A program made the translations under genes and the position numbers. From Cunninghamia lanceolata (lineage: Eukaryota > Streptophyta > Pinopsida > Cupressales > Cupressaceae), in the NCBI GenBank assembly GCA_027924645.1, contig BSBN01000809.1, positions 40,268,001 to 40,332,000 on the forward strand: a DNA stretch of 64,000 nucleotides. Reading direction: 5' to 3'. Under the pieces are notes generated by a model. It was not told the DNA's origin. It worked only from the letters and a program-made list of their open reading frames with translations, and searched no databases. Positions 1-11,604 of the stretch are shown one piece after another (within the stretch, counting starts at the first letter, position 1; every line of letters begins with the position of its first letter).

Positions 1-268
1 CATTAGGCACCAAGGATTCTTGCAATGCTTTATCAAGGACAACTTTGTGGATGGGAGATATGTAAAGCAATTCGAGGATGAAAATATGTGCAGGTGTTTT
101 GCCAAGGTGATCAAGGATATTATAGCTAGAGGACGGTTGAGGAGGATTGATAGGTGCTCCTTGAATGGTAACATGGCCTCTTCTAGTAGTTACAGCATAA
201 TCAGGTGCTTTGCCTTAGATAGTAATGATAGAAATACAGGCTTGGTCAATGCGGCCAATCGTGGATGA
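1..268 (-). pseudogene. gag-pol linker of Ty3/gypsy polyprotein, partial
   Basis: The minus strand encodes a short conserved stretch: AVTTRRGHVTIQGAP, then a proline-rich run, YNILDHLGKTPAHI, ILELLYISP and LDKALQESLVPN at the window edge. In plant non-chromovirus Ty3/gypsy elements this linker lies between the gag zinc finger and the aspartic protease. The frame is open over the last 230 bases and continues off the left edge; a TAG interrupts it near position 240. It continues the gag at 374-2978 in the same orientation. Confidence 0.65.
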
Positions 269-373
269 CTCATAATTGTAATGGATAGCATTCCCAATAT
301 GAGGGTTACTTGGTTTGTCATGAGATGGAAGTGGATTCTTGAAAGCATCTAGATCACAGTTCGATGTCGGTTG

Positions 374-2978
374 CTATGTAGGTTGTGATGTTGGAGGTGT
401 GATTTTAATTAAACCTTGATCAATGCAATCTTGAACGACATACTTTAAGGGAAAACAACCATTTGTTTTATGTCCATTGACTCTATGGTATTCGTAATAC
501 TCGTTCTCTTTATACCAAGGAGCTTTGAAGATCGATTCACCATTAGGTGGTTCTACCTGATGATGGATCCTGGAGTATGATCCGAAACGTTGAGGCAAAA
601 AAGCAATACATAGTTTTTTCCAGAAATGCTACATTCTCAATATGAAATCTCCTGTTTGGACAAGTTTTCGAAAGACTATCTCCATAGGTTCTGCTAAAGG
701 AGTAAATTGTCATCGAGGTGTTGGATTTGTTCTCAATCAATTTCATTGAAAAGGTTGATTTGTTGTAGATGTGGCTTGGATGTTAATAGGAGCTTTCATT
801 GTTTGTATGTTCTTTGCATCCACAATATCATCATTAACGACATTCTTGTTCTTGTTCAAAAAGTGGGATTTATTATTGGAATTTTGAGGATTGTCTTTGT
901 TATCTCTTAAAATCTTGATAGTGCCCTTAGCAATTAAAGCACGTTCAATGATGGTTCCTTTGGAAACAAGTTCATCAAAGGTGCTATCACTTTGCAATTG
1001 TAGTTGGAATGAAAGCTCAAGATGAAGATTTTGGACAAAGATATCAAGCTGTTGTTTCTTAGGTATTTCCCATGATAGTTTGCTAGCCATGTTACGCCAT
1101 CGTTGAGTAAATGAGGAGAAAGATTCACCATTATGTTGTTTGTTGTTGACAAGGTTGTTCATATTCACTTCATGTTCAATGTTAAAAGGAAAACGTGATT
1201 AAAATTTGTTTGCTAGTTCTGCAAAAGTCTTAATTCCCAGAGGTAAATGAAAGAACCATTTAAGAGCTTGTCCCGCTAAGCTTCAGGGGAATAGTCTCAA
1301 AAGATATGTATCATCTTGAGCAACATCAAGACATGCAACAAAAAATGCTCTAAGATGGTCATTCAAATTTCCTTTTCCTTTGTATTTGTCAAATTGTGGA
1401 ATTTCAAAGTGTGGTGGAAAAGATGTCATATGAAGTGACTTGTCAAATAGATAAGCGCATATGTCTCCTAAGGAAAATGTGTTCTTGCTTTGTCCTACCG
1501 CCTTGTTAATCATTTGTTCAACATCTGCTTGAGAAAGGTGCTGTTGTTGCAAAGGGCGATGATAGTTCGGAGGTGAAGTGTAATACAATGTATATTGTGG
1601 TTGTTGTTGCAGAATGTATGAGGGCATGACTGTTTGTTGAGGTTGCATTCTCATATATGTCAAAGGATTAGTATGTGACACATGTGTTTGAGGATTGCTG
1701 TCCTTGACACACAAGTGGTGGTTGGGTATATTGCGATGGATAAGCGCCAAGGGTTTACATCACATGGGAAGTAGAGGATGGATTGACGTTGGTCAATGGT
1801 TGTAAATTTGGAGTTTGATTTGTAATATGGTAAGTGATGTAAGGGTTGGTGGATGCGGAAGAAGGATGGACATTTGGGTTTGTGTTTTGGACAACATGAG
1901 GATTGTTATATGTCATGTGTTGGGTGACGATAGGTAATCCTTGGGTTGCATAATACGAATTGATGGTTTGTGAAGGACTATATGAGGGTGGCAAAAGTGA
2001 TGTAAGTTGATCAACATAAGAGATAGCAGTACTAGGATTTGCTTGTGATAAAATAGGTGGGTCACTCATGTCAATGAGACTAACATTGGGGTTATATGGT
2101 GTGTTAAATGAATTCATGGAAATCATGGAGACCATATTAGTGGTGATAGGAATATGAGTGTGGGATGTGGTTTCTACATGTGATGCAATAGGAGTAGCAG
2201 ATTGCAATGGCTGCGAGACTTGTATGGTTTGTGGTGTTTGGATAGCTTGTGAAACTTGTGGAGTTTACAATATTGGGATGGCTTGTGATGTTTAAGGACT
2301 TTACACTTGTGCAACATGGACAACTTGTGTTACCTGAGATCGAGATACAGTCATCATAGGAGAAAGTGTATGTTGTGGAACATGAAAAGGTGGAACGCTT
2401 AGATTTTGCGAAAGGAAAGGAAGTACATTGGTTGGAGTTATCAAAGGTTTTAGAGTGTACTCTAAGTGTGGTGCATGTGATGGGGTAGCAATAGGCAATG
2501 AAAGAGATGGGTTGGAAGGTGGATTTTGTAGCATGGACATGGTATGAGATGGTGTAGCTATAGTGGATGGTCCCTTTGCAACAACAGTGGGAGTGTTTGG
2601 GTCGTGTTCTCAAATAGCAGATATGTCAAAGTCACTTGGTAATTTAGCTCCCATACATGCTAATTGCAAGAAGTAGCGATTAGGATTAGATAAAACAAGA
2701 TTCTCAACTTGATCCTATATGTGTGTGTCTCTCAATTCTGATAAGTCATCTTGGGATTGCTCTTCATAGTTCTCTAAAAATGTTTGAGGTTGCACTTGTT
2801 GTGAAGATGACAGTCAAATGGTGTATCCTTCGGGCACAAACATGTGAGAAGGCATGCTGGTTGTGAATTGAGTTGCATCTCTAAGGGGCATTGATCGAGA
2901 TTGTTGCATTTTGGCTTCCATCTCAGTTTGCAATTTTGCTTCCATTTCAGCTCTATATTTGCTCTTAGTTTGAGGCAT
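374..2978 (-). pseudogene. Ty3/gypsy gag (capsid plus zinc-finger-like tail), decayed
   Basis: Gag forms the particle that packages element RNA. I place the start at the ATG complementary to 2976-2978, followed by MPQTKSKYRAEMEAKLQTEM, a coiled-coil-like N-terminus. A Thr/Ser/Pro/Asn-rich stretch (about 1750-2600) precedes the capsid core: FEIPQFDKYKGKGNLNDHLR (near 1400), ALKWFFHLPLGIKTFAELAN (near 1230) and ESFSSFTQRWRNMASKL (near 1100) are Retrotrans_gag motifs. At 374-598 YEYHRVNGHKTNGC is the gag C-terminal zinc-finger-like motif. The frame shifts near 1755 and near 1270, and in-frame stops occur in the N-terminal third. No doubt about family; not functional. Confidence 0.8.
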
Positions 2979-5189
2979 AATGGTTGATGTTGAAAGTTGG
3001 ACTCAGCTTGTCAAGATTGAGACCCAAAAGGTGATGGTTTTCTGATTGTTTGGTGTTGGTTTGTTTTGCTAGTTTGCAGGTTGCTTGGTTGTTGTTGTTG
3101 CGTTGCTTGGTTGTTTCTTGTTGGGTTGCTGGGTTGTTTGTTGATAAACTTCCCTAGAGGATAGCTCACACACTCAAAGGAAAATTTGACTGTTGGTGTT
3201 GTTTTCTAGTTTTGCTAGGGCTAAATAAAGCCGAAAGGACAATGTTTGGTTGCTGGTTGATTGTTGTTTTAGGGTCTCAAAAGGATGAAAGCTCAATTTA
3301 AAAGTCTAATGGATTGATAAGCTCAAGATAGAAGACAATTATCAGGTTGTTGTAACTAATCAAAAGATTGTCTGAAAGCTTATAACAGAGCTAAGAATGT
3401 CTGAGAGTGCTACTAATTGGGCTAGATGGATACTGATTCTGATATTTGACCAAAGGCAACTGGTAATAGCTTAGAAGCGACTCAAATGAGGCCAAAAGTG
3501 ATGGATAATAGCTCAAAAGCGTTCTAGTTTTGTCTCAGATGACAAACTATAGTGTTGACCAGAGGTGACCAGTTTTACCAGAGGCGATCAGTTTCAGGCT
3601 AAAAGTGATTTACTGTTGTTTAAAAGAGACGTGATTGTGCTAGAAATGAGCAATTGTTGATTAAAAATGATTCAATTTTTGCAAAAGGAAAACAATTGTT
3701 GTTTAAAAGTGATCTAGATGTTAGAGGGTGAACAGTTAAAGTTCAAAGGTGATCCGTGTCTGATATGGAATATGTTTGAATAATGTTTTTGACAAGAAAA
3801 TAGTGATTTCACTCACTCACACTCAAAACACACATAAGCTTATACAATCTAGGCCAGGAAAGGACTATATTTGTTGAGTCCCCTTGCCATGCCTATTCAA
3901 AGCAGATAGCTTCAGGATCTTGGTAGCACCGCCTCCTCTCCACGGCACTCACTTCTCACACATACCAAGATTTGGGTTTCCCAAAGCTTGTCCCCCACCA
4001 AACCTTAGGATTGTCCCTGCTATCTATACTAACAACCATGAGAATGGGGGAGGCTTCAAAGGTCCCACCTTTTGCATCAACAAATAGAGGGTTTTTGGCT
4101 ACTACACAAGGTTGCTAGCAAGGGCATCCGTTTGGGTGGCTATACATGCAGCAATGCTACTCTCCATTAGGGAGTCTCCCAGCCTTCAAGGGTTACGCCT
4201 TGGAGGCTTTTGGGGGAGGTTGGCTATTGGTATAATACAACAACACCTATTGTTTGTGGCTTTCAACACAAACACTTTTCTTATATAGTAGTTCAGAAGG
4301 ACTTGGATTTAGCCCGTTACTACTTGAGTCGTACCCCTTCTCACACCAAGAAGGTAGGTTCTCTAAAAATAATAACAAGGGGAGAGGATAATTTTGATAA
4401 GAAAGGGGAGAGGATAATTTTGTTATTAAATTTGGGTTACAAATATGCACAACAAGCAATCCAAAAAAGATAAATCAAGCATGGAGCAAACAATGATTCT
4501 TTTTAAGCACCAAGCCCAAATGTTCCTAAATTAGTGATAAAATATAATATCTTGGACTGATCGGAGTTGCAACAGATAAGTTAGTAGTTTCACAACCTCC
4601 TTTTCTTGGACAATCGATAATATGCTACACAAATAACTAATTAGTAACCAAGAATATTGAACTGTAAATGATAAACTGAAAGTAGCTCAGTTACTAGAGC
4701 TGATCAATTGTTGATCAAAAGTGATCTATATTCAGCTAAAGGTGAAATGTTACTGATCAGAAGCAACACAAACTAAGATAGATGCAAGAAGCTGAGACTC
4801 AAAAGCGATGCAAAAAATCAAGGTGTGAATTGTTAAGGCTTGTAAGCGACCCAAATATACTAAATGCATAAAAAATCCTTGCAAAAAGTCAAATGTAAAC
4901 AAAAAACCCTAATCTATAGGAAGCGATCCAAATAGCCAGAAGTAATAATTTTTAGCTTAAAAGTGAAACCAATTATGACAAACGCAACCACTATTTTCTC
5001 AGAAGCGAGCACTGTTGACCTGAAAGCGATTTGGAAAATACTAAAAGTGACATATTTTAGCTTAAAAGTGATGCAGATGTTCTGAAAGTGACTAGTTTTC
5101 ACTTAGAAGTGACTGAAACTTGCCATAAGCACTCAGAAAATCTGATCTTCACAAGAAAACAACTTCAAATAGCAAAGTTAATCAATTAC
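2979..5189 (-). other. Long untranslated leader of the left Ty3/gypsy element
   Basis: These 2.2 kb lie between the primer-binding site and gag and hold no convincing ORF. Two stretches (about 3420-3780 and 4680-5130) consist of a degenerate short repeat. The part between (about 3840-4480) is less AT-rich and shows no repeat or coding signal I can name; short ORFs there have no recognisable motifs. Confidence 0.55.
3420..5130 (-). repeat. Degenerate short repeat array in the leader (core AAAAGTGAT on plus)
   Basis: In 3420-3780 and again in 4680-5130 a core of the form A(A/G)AAG(T/C)GA(T/C) recurs roughly every 25-40 bases, each time embedded in a loose unit such as TTGTTGATCAAAAGTGAT, CTGAAAGCGATTT or TTAGCTTAAAAGTGA. 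I count more than twenty recognisable cores. On the element's sense strand the core reads (A/G)TC(A/G)CTTTT. The two blocks are separated by about 0.9 kb of different sequence. Confidence 0.6.
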
Positions 5190-5214
5190 GTGAGTCCCAC
5201 TGGGCATGCCAAAA
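5190..5214 (-). other. Candidate primer-binding site
   Basis: Directly inside the LTR end the minus strand reads TTTTGGCATGCCCAGTGGGA. A TGG start a few bases from the LTR terminus, followed by a GC-rich stretch, is the layout of a tRNA-complementary primer-binding site. I cannot assign the tRNA from memory. Confidence 0.55.
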
Positions 5215-6487
5215 TGTGGTAGGTAAAAATCAGGTTAATAAGATCAAGCATATAATTGAAAACCTAATCATACCACCATCAAAGAATTGAATCTAAGTGA
5301 AATCAAAAGCATGCAATTCAAGAGCAATATCACCTAGATTGTATGATTCCTTGTTTATGATGTGGATTGTTTCTCAACAATGAACAATTATGAGGATAAA
5401 AGCTGTCATGATGGATGGATGATAGTGATAATATGCTATATGGATGCTAAAAATAGTCAATATGCTCAAGATGATAGTGTAGATGCTATATGAAAATGAT
5501 GGATAGATATAGTATGAAATGAGAGGGTGTTTATATAGACTTCAACCAAAATAATCAATAGTGGAGATTTGGTGGCTATGTGAATGGCTAAGATTAAATG
5601 ATAATCATGGGTGAATGTGTAGATGCCAAGTGGAGGGAAGATAACGCTTATGTGTGACTATGCACATAAAAAGTACTACATGTGAAAGATATTAAATAAA
5701 AAATGTAGTACTGCACGGGTGTGTGCAAGAAGTTGAGTCCACTTTTTGGCCAAAAAGTGGAAATGTTTTCCTTATTTTCAGAATTTGACACATTTGACCT
5801 AAACTTTTGAAACACTTAAAGGTGGAATCTCAGACAATGTTAATAAATATGAAATGTAGTACTCAGAGTCTAGTTTCTAAATATGTAATTTTTTTCAATG
5901 CCTAGATGATAAAAATTAATTTTCGAATAGGCATTTCTAAGAACCACTTTTAAAAAGTCACCCTTTTTTTACTATACCATGTACGTGTACATCATCCATA
6001 TTTTGACCTAAATAATCATATTTTTCTAAATCCTTTTGGAAAAATATTTGTAACTCATTGAAGCACGTTTTCCATATTTTTTTGTAATTTTTTTACTGAA
6101 TATTTTTTTTAATTAATTTTTTATTGGCCATTTTTGGTCTTTTAAAAAATCATCGTGTACGTCACGCATAAGATGACATAAACTTAGCATTTTTTATTGT
6201 TTTTTAAATTGAAAAGAATTGTCTAAAGTACATTTTTGTACAATTTTTTTTACAAAAAAATGTTTTAATAAAAAGTTATTAAAATACTAAAAAACCCTGA
6301 TAATTCAAGTTTATGGACCTGTTTCTTCAAAAATTGATTAAAAAATAGAAAAAATAATCCAATTGTAAAAAAAAATTACATATTTGGAATCTACACTGTC
6401 TAATCTATAATGGGTTTTAATTTTGTCAAAACATTATGTAAAATAAACCTTCAGAGATATGCCCAAAGTCACTACTTTGTTGTGACA
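5215..6487 (-). repeat. 5' LTR of the left Ty3/gypsy element
   Basis: On the minus strand the segment starts TGTCACAACAAAG (at 6487) and ends CCTACCACA (at 5215), giving TG...CA ends and 1273 bp. The inner end abuts the primer-binding site. It contains a TATA box at 5531-5537 and no ORF of note. The outer end rests only on the TG and is less certain because the partner LTR is outside the window. Confidence 0.6.
5531..5537 (-). promoter_or_regulatory. LTR TATA box
   Basis: The minus strand reads GTCTATATAAACACCC, a canonical TATA box about 320 bases before the LTR 3' end. Transcription would start near 5500, which gives an R-U5 of about 290 bases and a U3 of about 950. Confidence 0.5.
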
Positions 6488-6990
6488 TTGATAGGACCTT
6501 CAAGTTGTAGGTCAAACCAGGTCTGGAGGTCAGGTTTGGGTCCCCAAACCATTTCCCAAACCGGGTTACAAAGCAAAACCTGAGCTTAAAATTTAAATTT
6601 TAAATAACTGGATCTTGTTTCTTACTCTGTCGGTATAGAAGAAAACGAGATCCCATTTTGTAGAACGGGATCCCATTTAGTATTTGACCATTTTTTTAAT
6701 AAAACTATGACTGTCAACCCTACAACTTGCTCTGTATAGCTAACATCGACATTTGTAGCATTCTCTACCATCTTTTGTCTTCTGCGGGTCCATCAACTTA
6801 GGATTTTGTTTGAATTTTGATAGGAGCCGTCATTGAGACACTGTTTGAGTGAAATTTTGTTGAATTGCTACTTGTTTGAAGGACTTGAACAAAGAAGGAA
6901 GGCTTTCAAGTTTTTGACATTCATCTGTACATACTTCATAAATTTTTTAATCATGGGATCACAAAGTCATAATAAGAGAAAAGATAGGAG
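6488..6990. other. Spacer without recognised feature
   Basis: About 500 bases between the left element's LTR and the 1.95 kb repeat. An ORF starting at 6833 has no recognisable motif and runs into the repeat. Nothing else seen. Confidence 0.4.
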
Positions 6991-8906
6991 TGTCATCATA
7001 TGTACTCGAAGGGATGGCACCACACGGGACCAAGTACCTCTCATACAGACAAGGAGACTCAATTGTGCCTGAATCCACATCCCGTAGATGGATGACTTGA
7101 CGCCCCGTAGACAGATAGGCCTTCTCGTTGCATCCTTAGCCTTTACAAGCACTCAAGGCCTTGCACGAGGTCTAATTATCTTATTAATATTTTTATCCCA
7201 ATGTTTTAATTTAGTTATCACTTGTTACAATAACTCTACTACTAATTCCCCTGGCAGCCACTTACGGGCTTTGGGCCCATAGAAAGCCACTCTAGACGAC
7301 CACTCTAATGCCTAGACCTTGTTTATCTCATTTGACTAAACGAGGCATTTAAAAGACTAAAAACACTGAGTTATAAATTTAAAATAGTAAAGGTGAAAAA
7401 TATGATCTACAAGACCCAAACTCTTGTGGACAGTGTAATTTGTTAAAAATGGTCTTCTACCAGTTAGATCAATTATGTAATAACTCCAGTGACCCTAATT
7501 TGGTCACGATTCACAAAAGGTATGCACGGATAAAATAAAAATATGGCAAATGGCATTGCAAGCCTTCTCATAGCCTAATTTTTACATATTGACTGCCATA
7601 TTTAATATAACAAAATAAATTGTTAAAAGACTTACAAAATGGAAATCGTAACTTTCCCTCCTATAGTAGTTCCTTTAAATCCTTGGGTTACAAATTTTCC
7701 CAATTAGAGTTTATGTGACCAATTTTAATGCACAAACACAAGTAGATGAATCTAAGGTATTTTATTGCCATAACATTCTTAGACTCAAAGGTGAGGGTTT
7801 CCACAAGGCTAGTTTTAATACATATGCAACTATGTATGACAGTTGTATATAGACTAAAAATATTGAATATCTAACCATGTGTGCTGAGCTGGTACTAAGA
7901 GCTTGAAAACTTCTAACATTTATCAATAAAATCTGCTTAAGCTGCTGCAACAGACAAAATAAACTATTCAACTCAAAAATTAGATATTCCGTAGTACATA
8001 GGAGGTGGTTAAGCTTGAAACACCATTCTAATCTCAGACCTGAAGATATAAAATTTATGAAGTCTGATTTAAGGGTCCAAAATCACTTAAAGAAAGCAAT
8101 AACTACTTCCAAAACTCTCTAAGCAACCTCACGTCCCTCCTCCCCACCATATTCAATATCTATAAAGGCTAGCAGCTAGTAATATAGTATCCAATGACTA
8201 TAATATGAGGAATCAATTCCTCTTATTTCTCCCACAGTTCCTTCCAAAGCCATACACCCTGACTAACCAAAATGACCAAAACAAAAGCTACTTAATAAAC
8301 TTAAGAAGAGTTATAATGGAAATCTCTTTTAGAGAAGCCATCGTATAGAAAAAAGGTTTCCTGAGAGTTAGATCTCTTCACTCTATCATTAAATCCCAGC
8401 TTTTGTTGTATGGTTGCCCTTAATATAATCTCAGTAAAATTGAACCCCTTTTGTTTTCAGTACAATTTATAAATCAGAAACCACGTGATCTTGTTTTTCT
8501 TTCTAAAAATTATAAATTAGAAGAGACATGATCCTTCATTGAAACCCATTAATCTAAATACTAAGGGAATTGATCTGCACAAAAAAAATAATTTCATGGA
8601 CAGAGGAAATGTAAATATCTTGCAATGAAATAAATATTTCTGGCATAAATTTTCCTAAGGCAGTAATGGGGTTTCAATTTTATTTGTGCTAAAGGAAGAA
8701 GTGTAGCAAAGGTATTTTAGTTTTTGTGCTAGGGAAACAATGAACTAAGGAAAATACCTCTATCCTGGCTGAGTGATTTCCTCTTCCCTTCACTACTTTC
8801 CTCCTCTCTCTGTCTTCTCTCTCTTTTTTTTTTCTTTTCTCTCAAAATTAGACAGTTGCTTCACAAAACCGTGGTGTGCCTCTAAAAATAGCGAGTCCCC
8901 TTTTCA
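6991..8906. repeat. 1.95 kb direct repeat, left copy
   Basis: This segment is colinear with 16260-18226 at high identity, apart from single-base changes and one 50-base stretch (18037-18085) present only in the right copy. Both copies begin TGTCATCAT and end CCCCTTTTCA, that is TG...CA, as LTRs do. Read on the minus strand, a purine-rich stretch (GGGAGGTAGA) precedes the TG at 8906 like a polypurine tract. Flanking 5-mers (AGGAG and TCTAC) give no target duplication. It may be the LTR of an older minus-strand element. Confidence 0.7.
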
Positions 8907-9796
8907 TCTACCTCCCTGAAGTTATTTATCCTGCATTAACTCTCTTCTCTACGATGTCTAAGAGATCAGATCCCCATAGATATTTTCTGCCATATAGCCT
9001 CGTCCTTACTCCTACGATGACTAATTTTTCTTTTTTTCTTTTTGCCTTAAATATTTTCATTGACTCTTATCTCCTCTGTAGTCACGCTCTACCAAGGAAT
9101 TTAATTCTTCACCCATAAAACAGATATTTCTGCAACATTTAATGTACACAAACTTTCCTCCTCAAAGGCTATCGCATAAGGCATGGGGTAAAAAATGAAA
9201 TAAAATAATATAAATTCTGGCTTGTTAGATCCTACCCCCTAGGACTAGGCTTACTCTGGGAAGCCTGCAAATACTAAGATGCATCCAAGGAACACACTAG
9301 CCAAGAAACTCAATACAATCAATGGAAACCAAGGAGAAAAGTCTCAACAAATGGATTGGTAAACTACACATGACCATAAGGTAATTTAAACGGTAAGACC
9401 ACAACACGGGGACATTGCACTAACTGAGTGTAGTGGGCTAGGATAGGTTATAGGGAGTAGGGCCTGTAACTATCTCCAGTAATCACCATCAGGGATAATA
9501 AGAGTATGCTTAGGCCTATGAATCCAAGTGGAATCGATACTCAGTACCTGCAACACTACAAGCACATGTCAAGGTACCTGTGCATATCTACATCATATAC
9601 CCAAAGCAACATCAATCATGTAAGCATGAAATCCATCAGAAGTAATAATAATGTCCACATCATAATAGTATCAAGATTGAACATCACTGGTGCCAATACA
9701 AAATAATAACAAGATGTGTAATCCAAAAATAAAGTATACAGTCATCCAAGTCCATCAAGATAAGGAAAACATAATACGAACATAGGGGTCATTACA
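8907..9796 (-). repeat. Putative 3' LTR part of the chromovirus
   Basis: The minus strand reads CTTCTAGGGGA then TGTAATGACCCC at 9796, a polypurine tract followed by an LTR start. The segment left of that is therefore the beginning of a 3' LTR. It reaches at most to the 1.95 kb repeat at 8906. I could not align it with the sequence on the other side of the element (15555-16259), so the two ends do not behave as an ordinary LTR pair. No coding signal. Confidence 0.45.
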
Positions 9797-11040
9797 TCCC
9801 CTAGAAGTCTACAAAAAGATATGGATAAAGGTCTCTCATCCTCGTCGCATCTTCCCAAGATGCTAAGGACTCACTATTAGGATCCCATTGCACCCTTACC
9901 TGCTCTATGTCCCGACCCCTGAGGGTCAACCTCTGATGCTGAAGGATGCATATGGGTTCCAAAGAAAGCTGCCCGTCCACCTCGACCTACAAAGCAGTCC
10001 AATCAAGAACATGGGTCACATCATAAATATACTATCTAAGAACTGAAACGTGGAACACATCGTGGATGCATGATAGACTCGATGGTAATGCAAGGCGATA
10101 GGTAACAAGACCAATCCTCTCAAGGATATCAAAAGGTCCAACAAAATGAGGTGCCAACTTCGATCCTTTCCCATAATGAATGGGACTCTTCCGTGAACGA
10201 ACTCTCAAAAACACATGGTCACCTACCGAGAAGTGGTGATCCAACCTATGGCCATCAACATACTTCCTCTGTCGATTTTGAGCTGTAGCCAACTGCTCTT
10301 TGATTTGCACTACCTGCTAGTCCATATCCTGAAGCATCTCTGGACCCAAAAGAACTCAGTCCTCTAAGTGATCCCAACTCAACAGAGTGTGGCATGGCCT
10401 ACCATAAAAGGCTTGGAAGGGAGACATACCAAGAGAACTGTGATACCCATTGTTATAAGCAAACTCAACTAGGTACAAATAGTCCTCCCAACAAGACTAC
10501 TAATCCATAACGTACATCTGAAGCATATCCTCTAAGACCTGATTAACACGTTTCATCTGTCCATCTATCTCGGGATGGTATGCAGAGCTGAAATTAAGCT
10601 AAGCTCCTAAAGCATGCTGAAGAGAAGTCCACAAAGTTGAAGTGAACACTAGATCATGATCAGAAATGATCCTATGAGGAATACCATGCAGACGAACAAT
10701 ATCCCCCATAAACACTCAAGCTACGAATGATGCAGTGTAGGAAGATCTCATGGGTGAGAAGTGTGCCACCTTGGACAACTTGTCCACTGTGACCATAATA
10801 GCATCATGATGATGTGAAGACATAGGTAGCCCCACTATGAAATCTAGAGATATCATATCCTACTTCCATCCAGGGATGGAATGAGGCTACAACAATCTTG
10901 CTAGGTGTTGATGCTCTACCTTCACCGACTGGCACTCAAGACATCGACCCACAAAATCGGTAATATCTCTTTACAAACCTGCCTAATAATACAACTATCA
11001 AAGATCGGCATGCATCGTTGTGACACCCGGATGAGATGAA
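9797..11040 (-). pseudogene. Chromovirus integrase with C-terminal chromodomain
   Basis: Integrase joins element cDNA to host DNA; the chromodomain steers it to chromatin. Motifs on the minus strand: the core first acid in MISLDFIVGLPMSSHHHDAI, the second in HRIISDHDLVF, and the third region reads HPEIDGQMKRVNQVLEDM, where the family has GQ(T)ERVNQ, so the catalytic Glu is Lys (GAA to AAA). The C-terminal part (10032-10310) has RQRKYVDGHRLDHHFSVGDH and the GPF motif; the chromodomain follows with VQWDPNSESLASWEDATRMR and YPYLF. The N-terminal HHCC zinc finger is poorly preserved. Several TAG stops lie where Gln is expected. Confidence 0.85.
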
Positions 11041-11049
11041 TAGGGTGTA

Positions 11050-11604
11050 CGATGGGCTTCTGATAAAACTAAGGAACGAAGATCACCAGAATCTAGAACA
11101 TAAATATGACCAAGATGTCACAAAGTCCATCAGGATTGAGTGAGAAACTTGCAATCCTGCCCTCAAGGACTCTCCCAGACTCAATCTCCACTCTCACCTC
11201 CTAATACCAAGTATCACTAGGAAGTGACTCCAAAATATGGCTCCGCAAATCCACTCCAAGAGACAAAGCTAAAATCTCATGTCTCCTCCTACTCAAGGCA
11301 TCCGCAACAACATTGTCCTTACCCTGAATGTAGCAAACCTTGAAGTCGTACTCACAAAGGAACTCCATCCAACGGTGCTACTGAGCATTCAAATTCAGCT
11401 GAGTAAAGATATACTGCAAACTATGATGATCACTATGCAACTCAAACCAATGTCCCAAAAGGAAATGTCTCCAGTGCACAAGCACATGGATGATAGCCAC
11501 TAACTCCAAATTGTGGGTGGGGTAGTTCAGCTCATGATCCTTGAGCTTACGGGACTCATATACAATCACTCATCCCTCCTGCATGAGAACTACCCCCACA
11601 CCCT
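11050..11604 (-). pseudogene. Chromovirus RNase H, 3' portion
   Basis: This domain degrades RNA in RNA:DNA hybrids during reverse transcription. The minus strand gives GVGVVLMQEG, VIVYESRKLKDHELNYPTHN with LELVAI, RHFLLGHWFELHSDHHSLQY and, after a stop, GKDNVVADALSRRR. These are the Glu, Asp and final Asp blocks of Ty3/gypsy RNase H. The first catalytic Asp block (VVCTDAS) lies on the other side of the inserted solo LTR, at about 12478-12500. Removing the insert and one copy of its target duplication joins the two parts in frame. Confidence 0.85.

Larger units (their letters stand above)
1..6487 (-). mobile_element. Ty3/gypsy LTR retrotransposon, 5' part, cut by left window edge
   Basis: Reading on the minus strand from right to left there is an LTR (5215-6487), a primer-binding-site-like sequence (5190-5214), a leader of about 2.2 kb, gag (2978 down to 374) and the gag-pol linker (268 to 1). 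Protease, RT, integrase and the 3' LTR must lie left of the window, so no target duplication can be tested. The gag and linker wording is that of the non-chromovirus Ty3/gypsy branch (Tat/Athila-like), which is family knowledge. The coding part is interrupted by stops and small frameshifts, so the copy is dead. Confidence 0.8.

Noticed and set aside
3884..4473. Plus-strand ORFs in the leader of the left element
   Set aside because: Antisense to the element, no motif, and inside a region otherwise made of noncoding leader.
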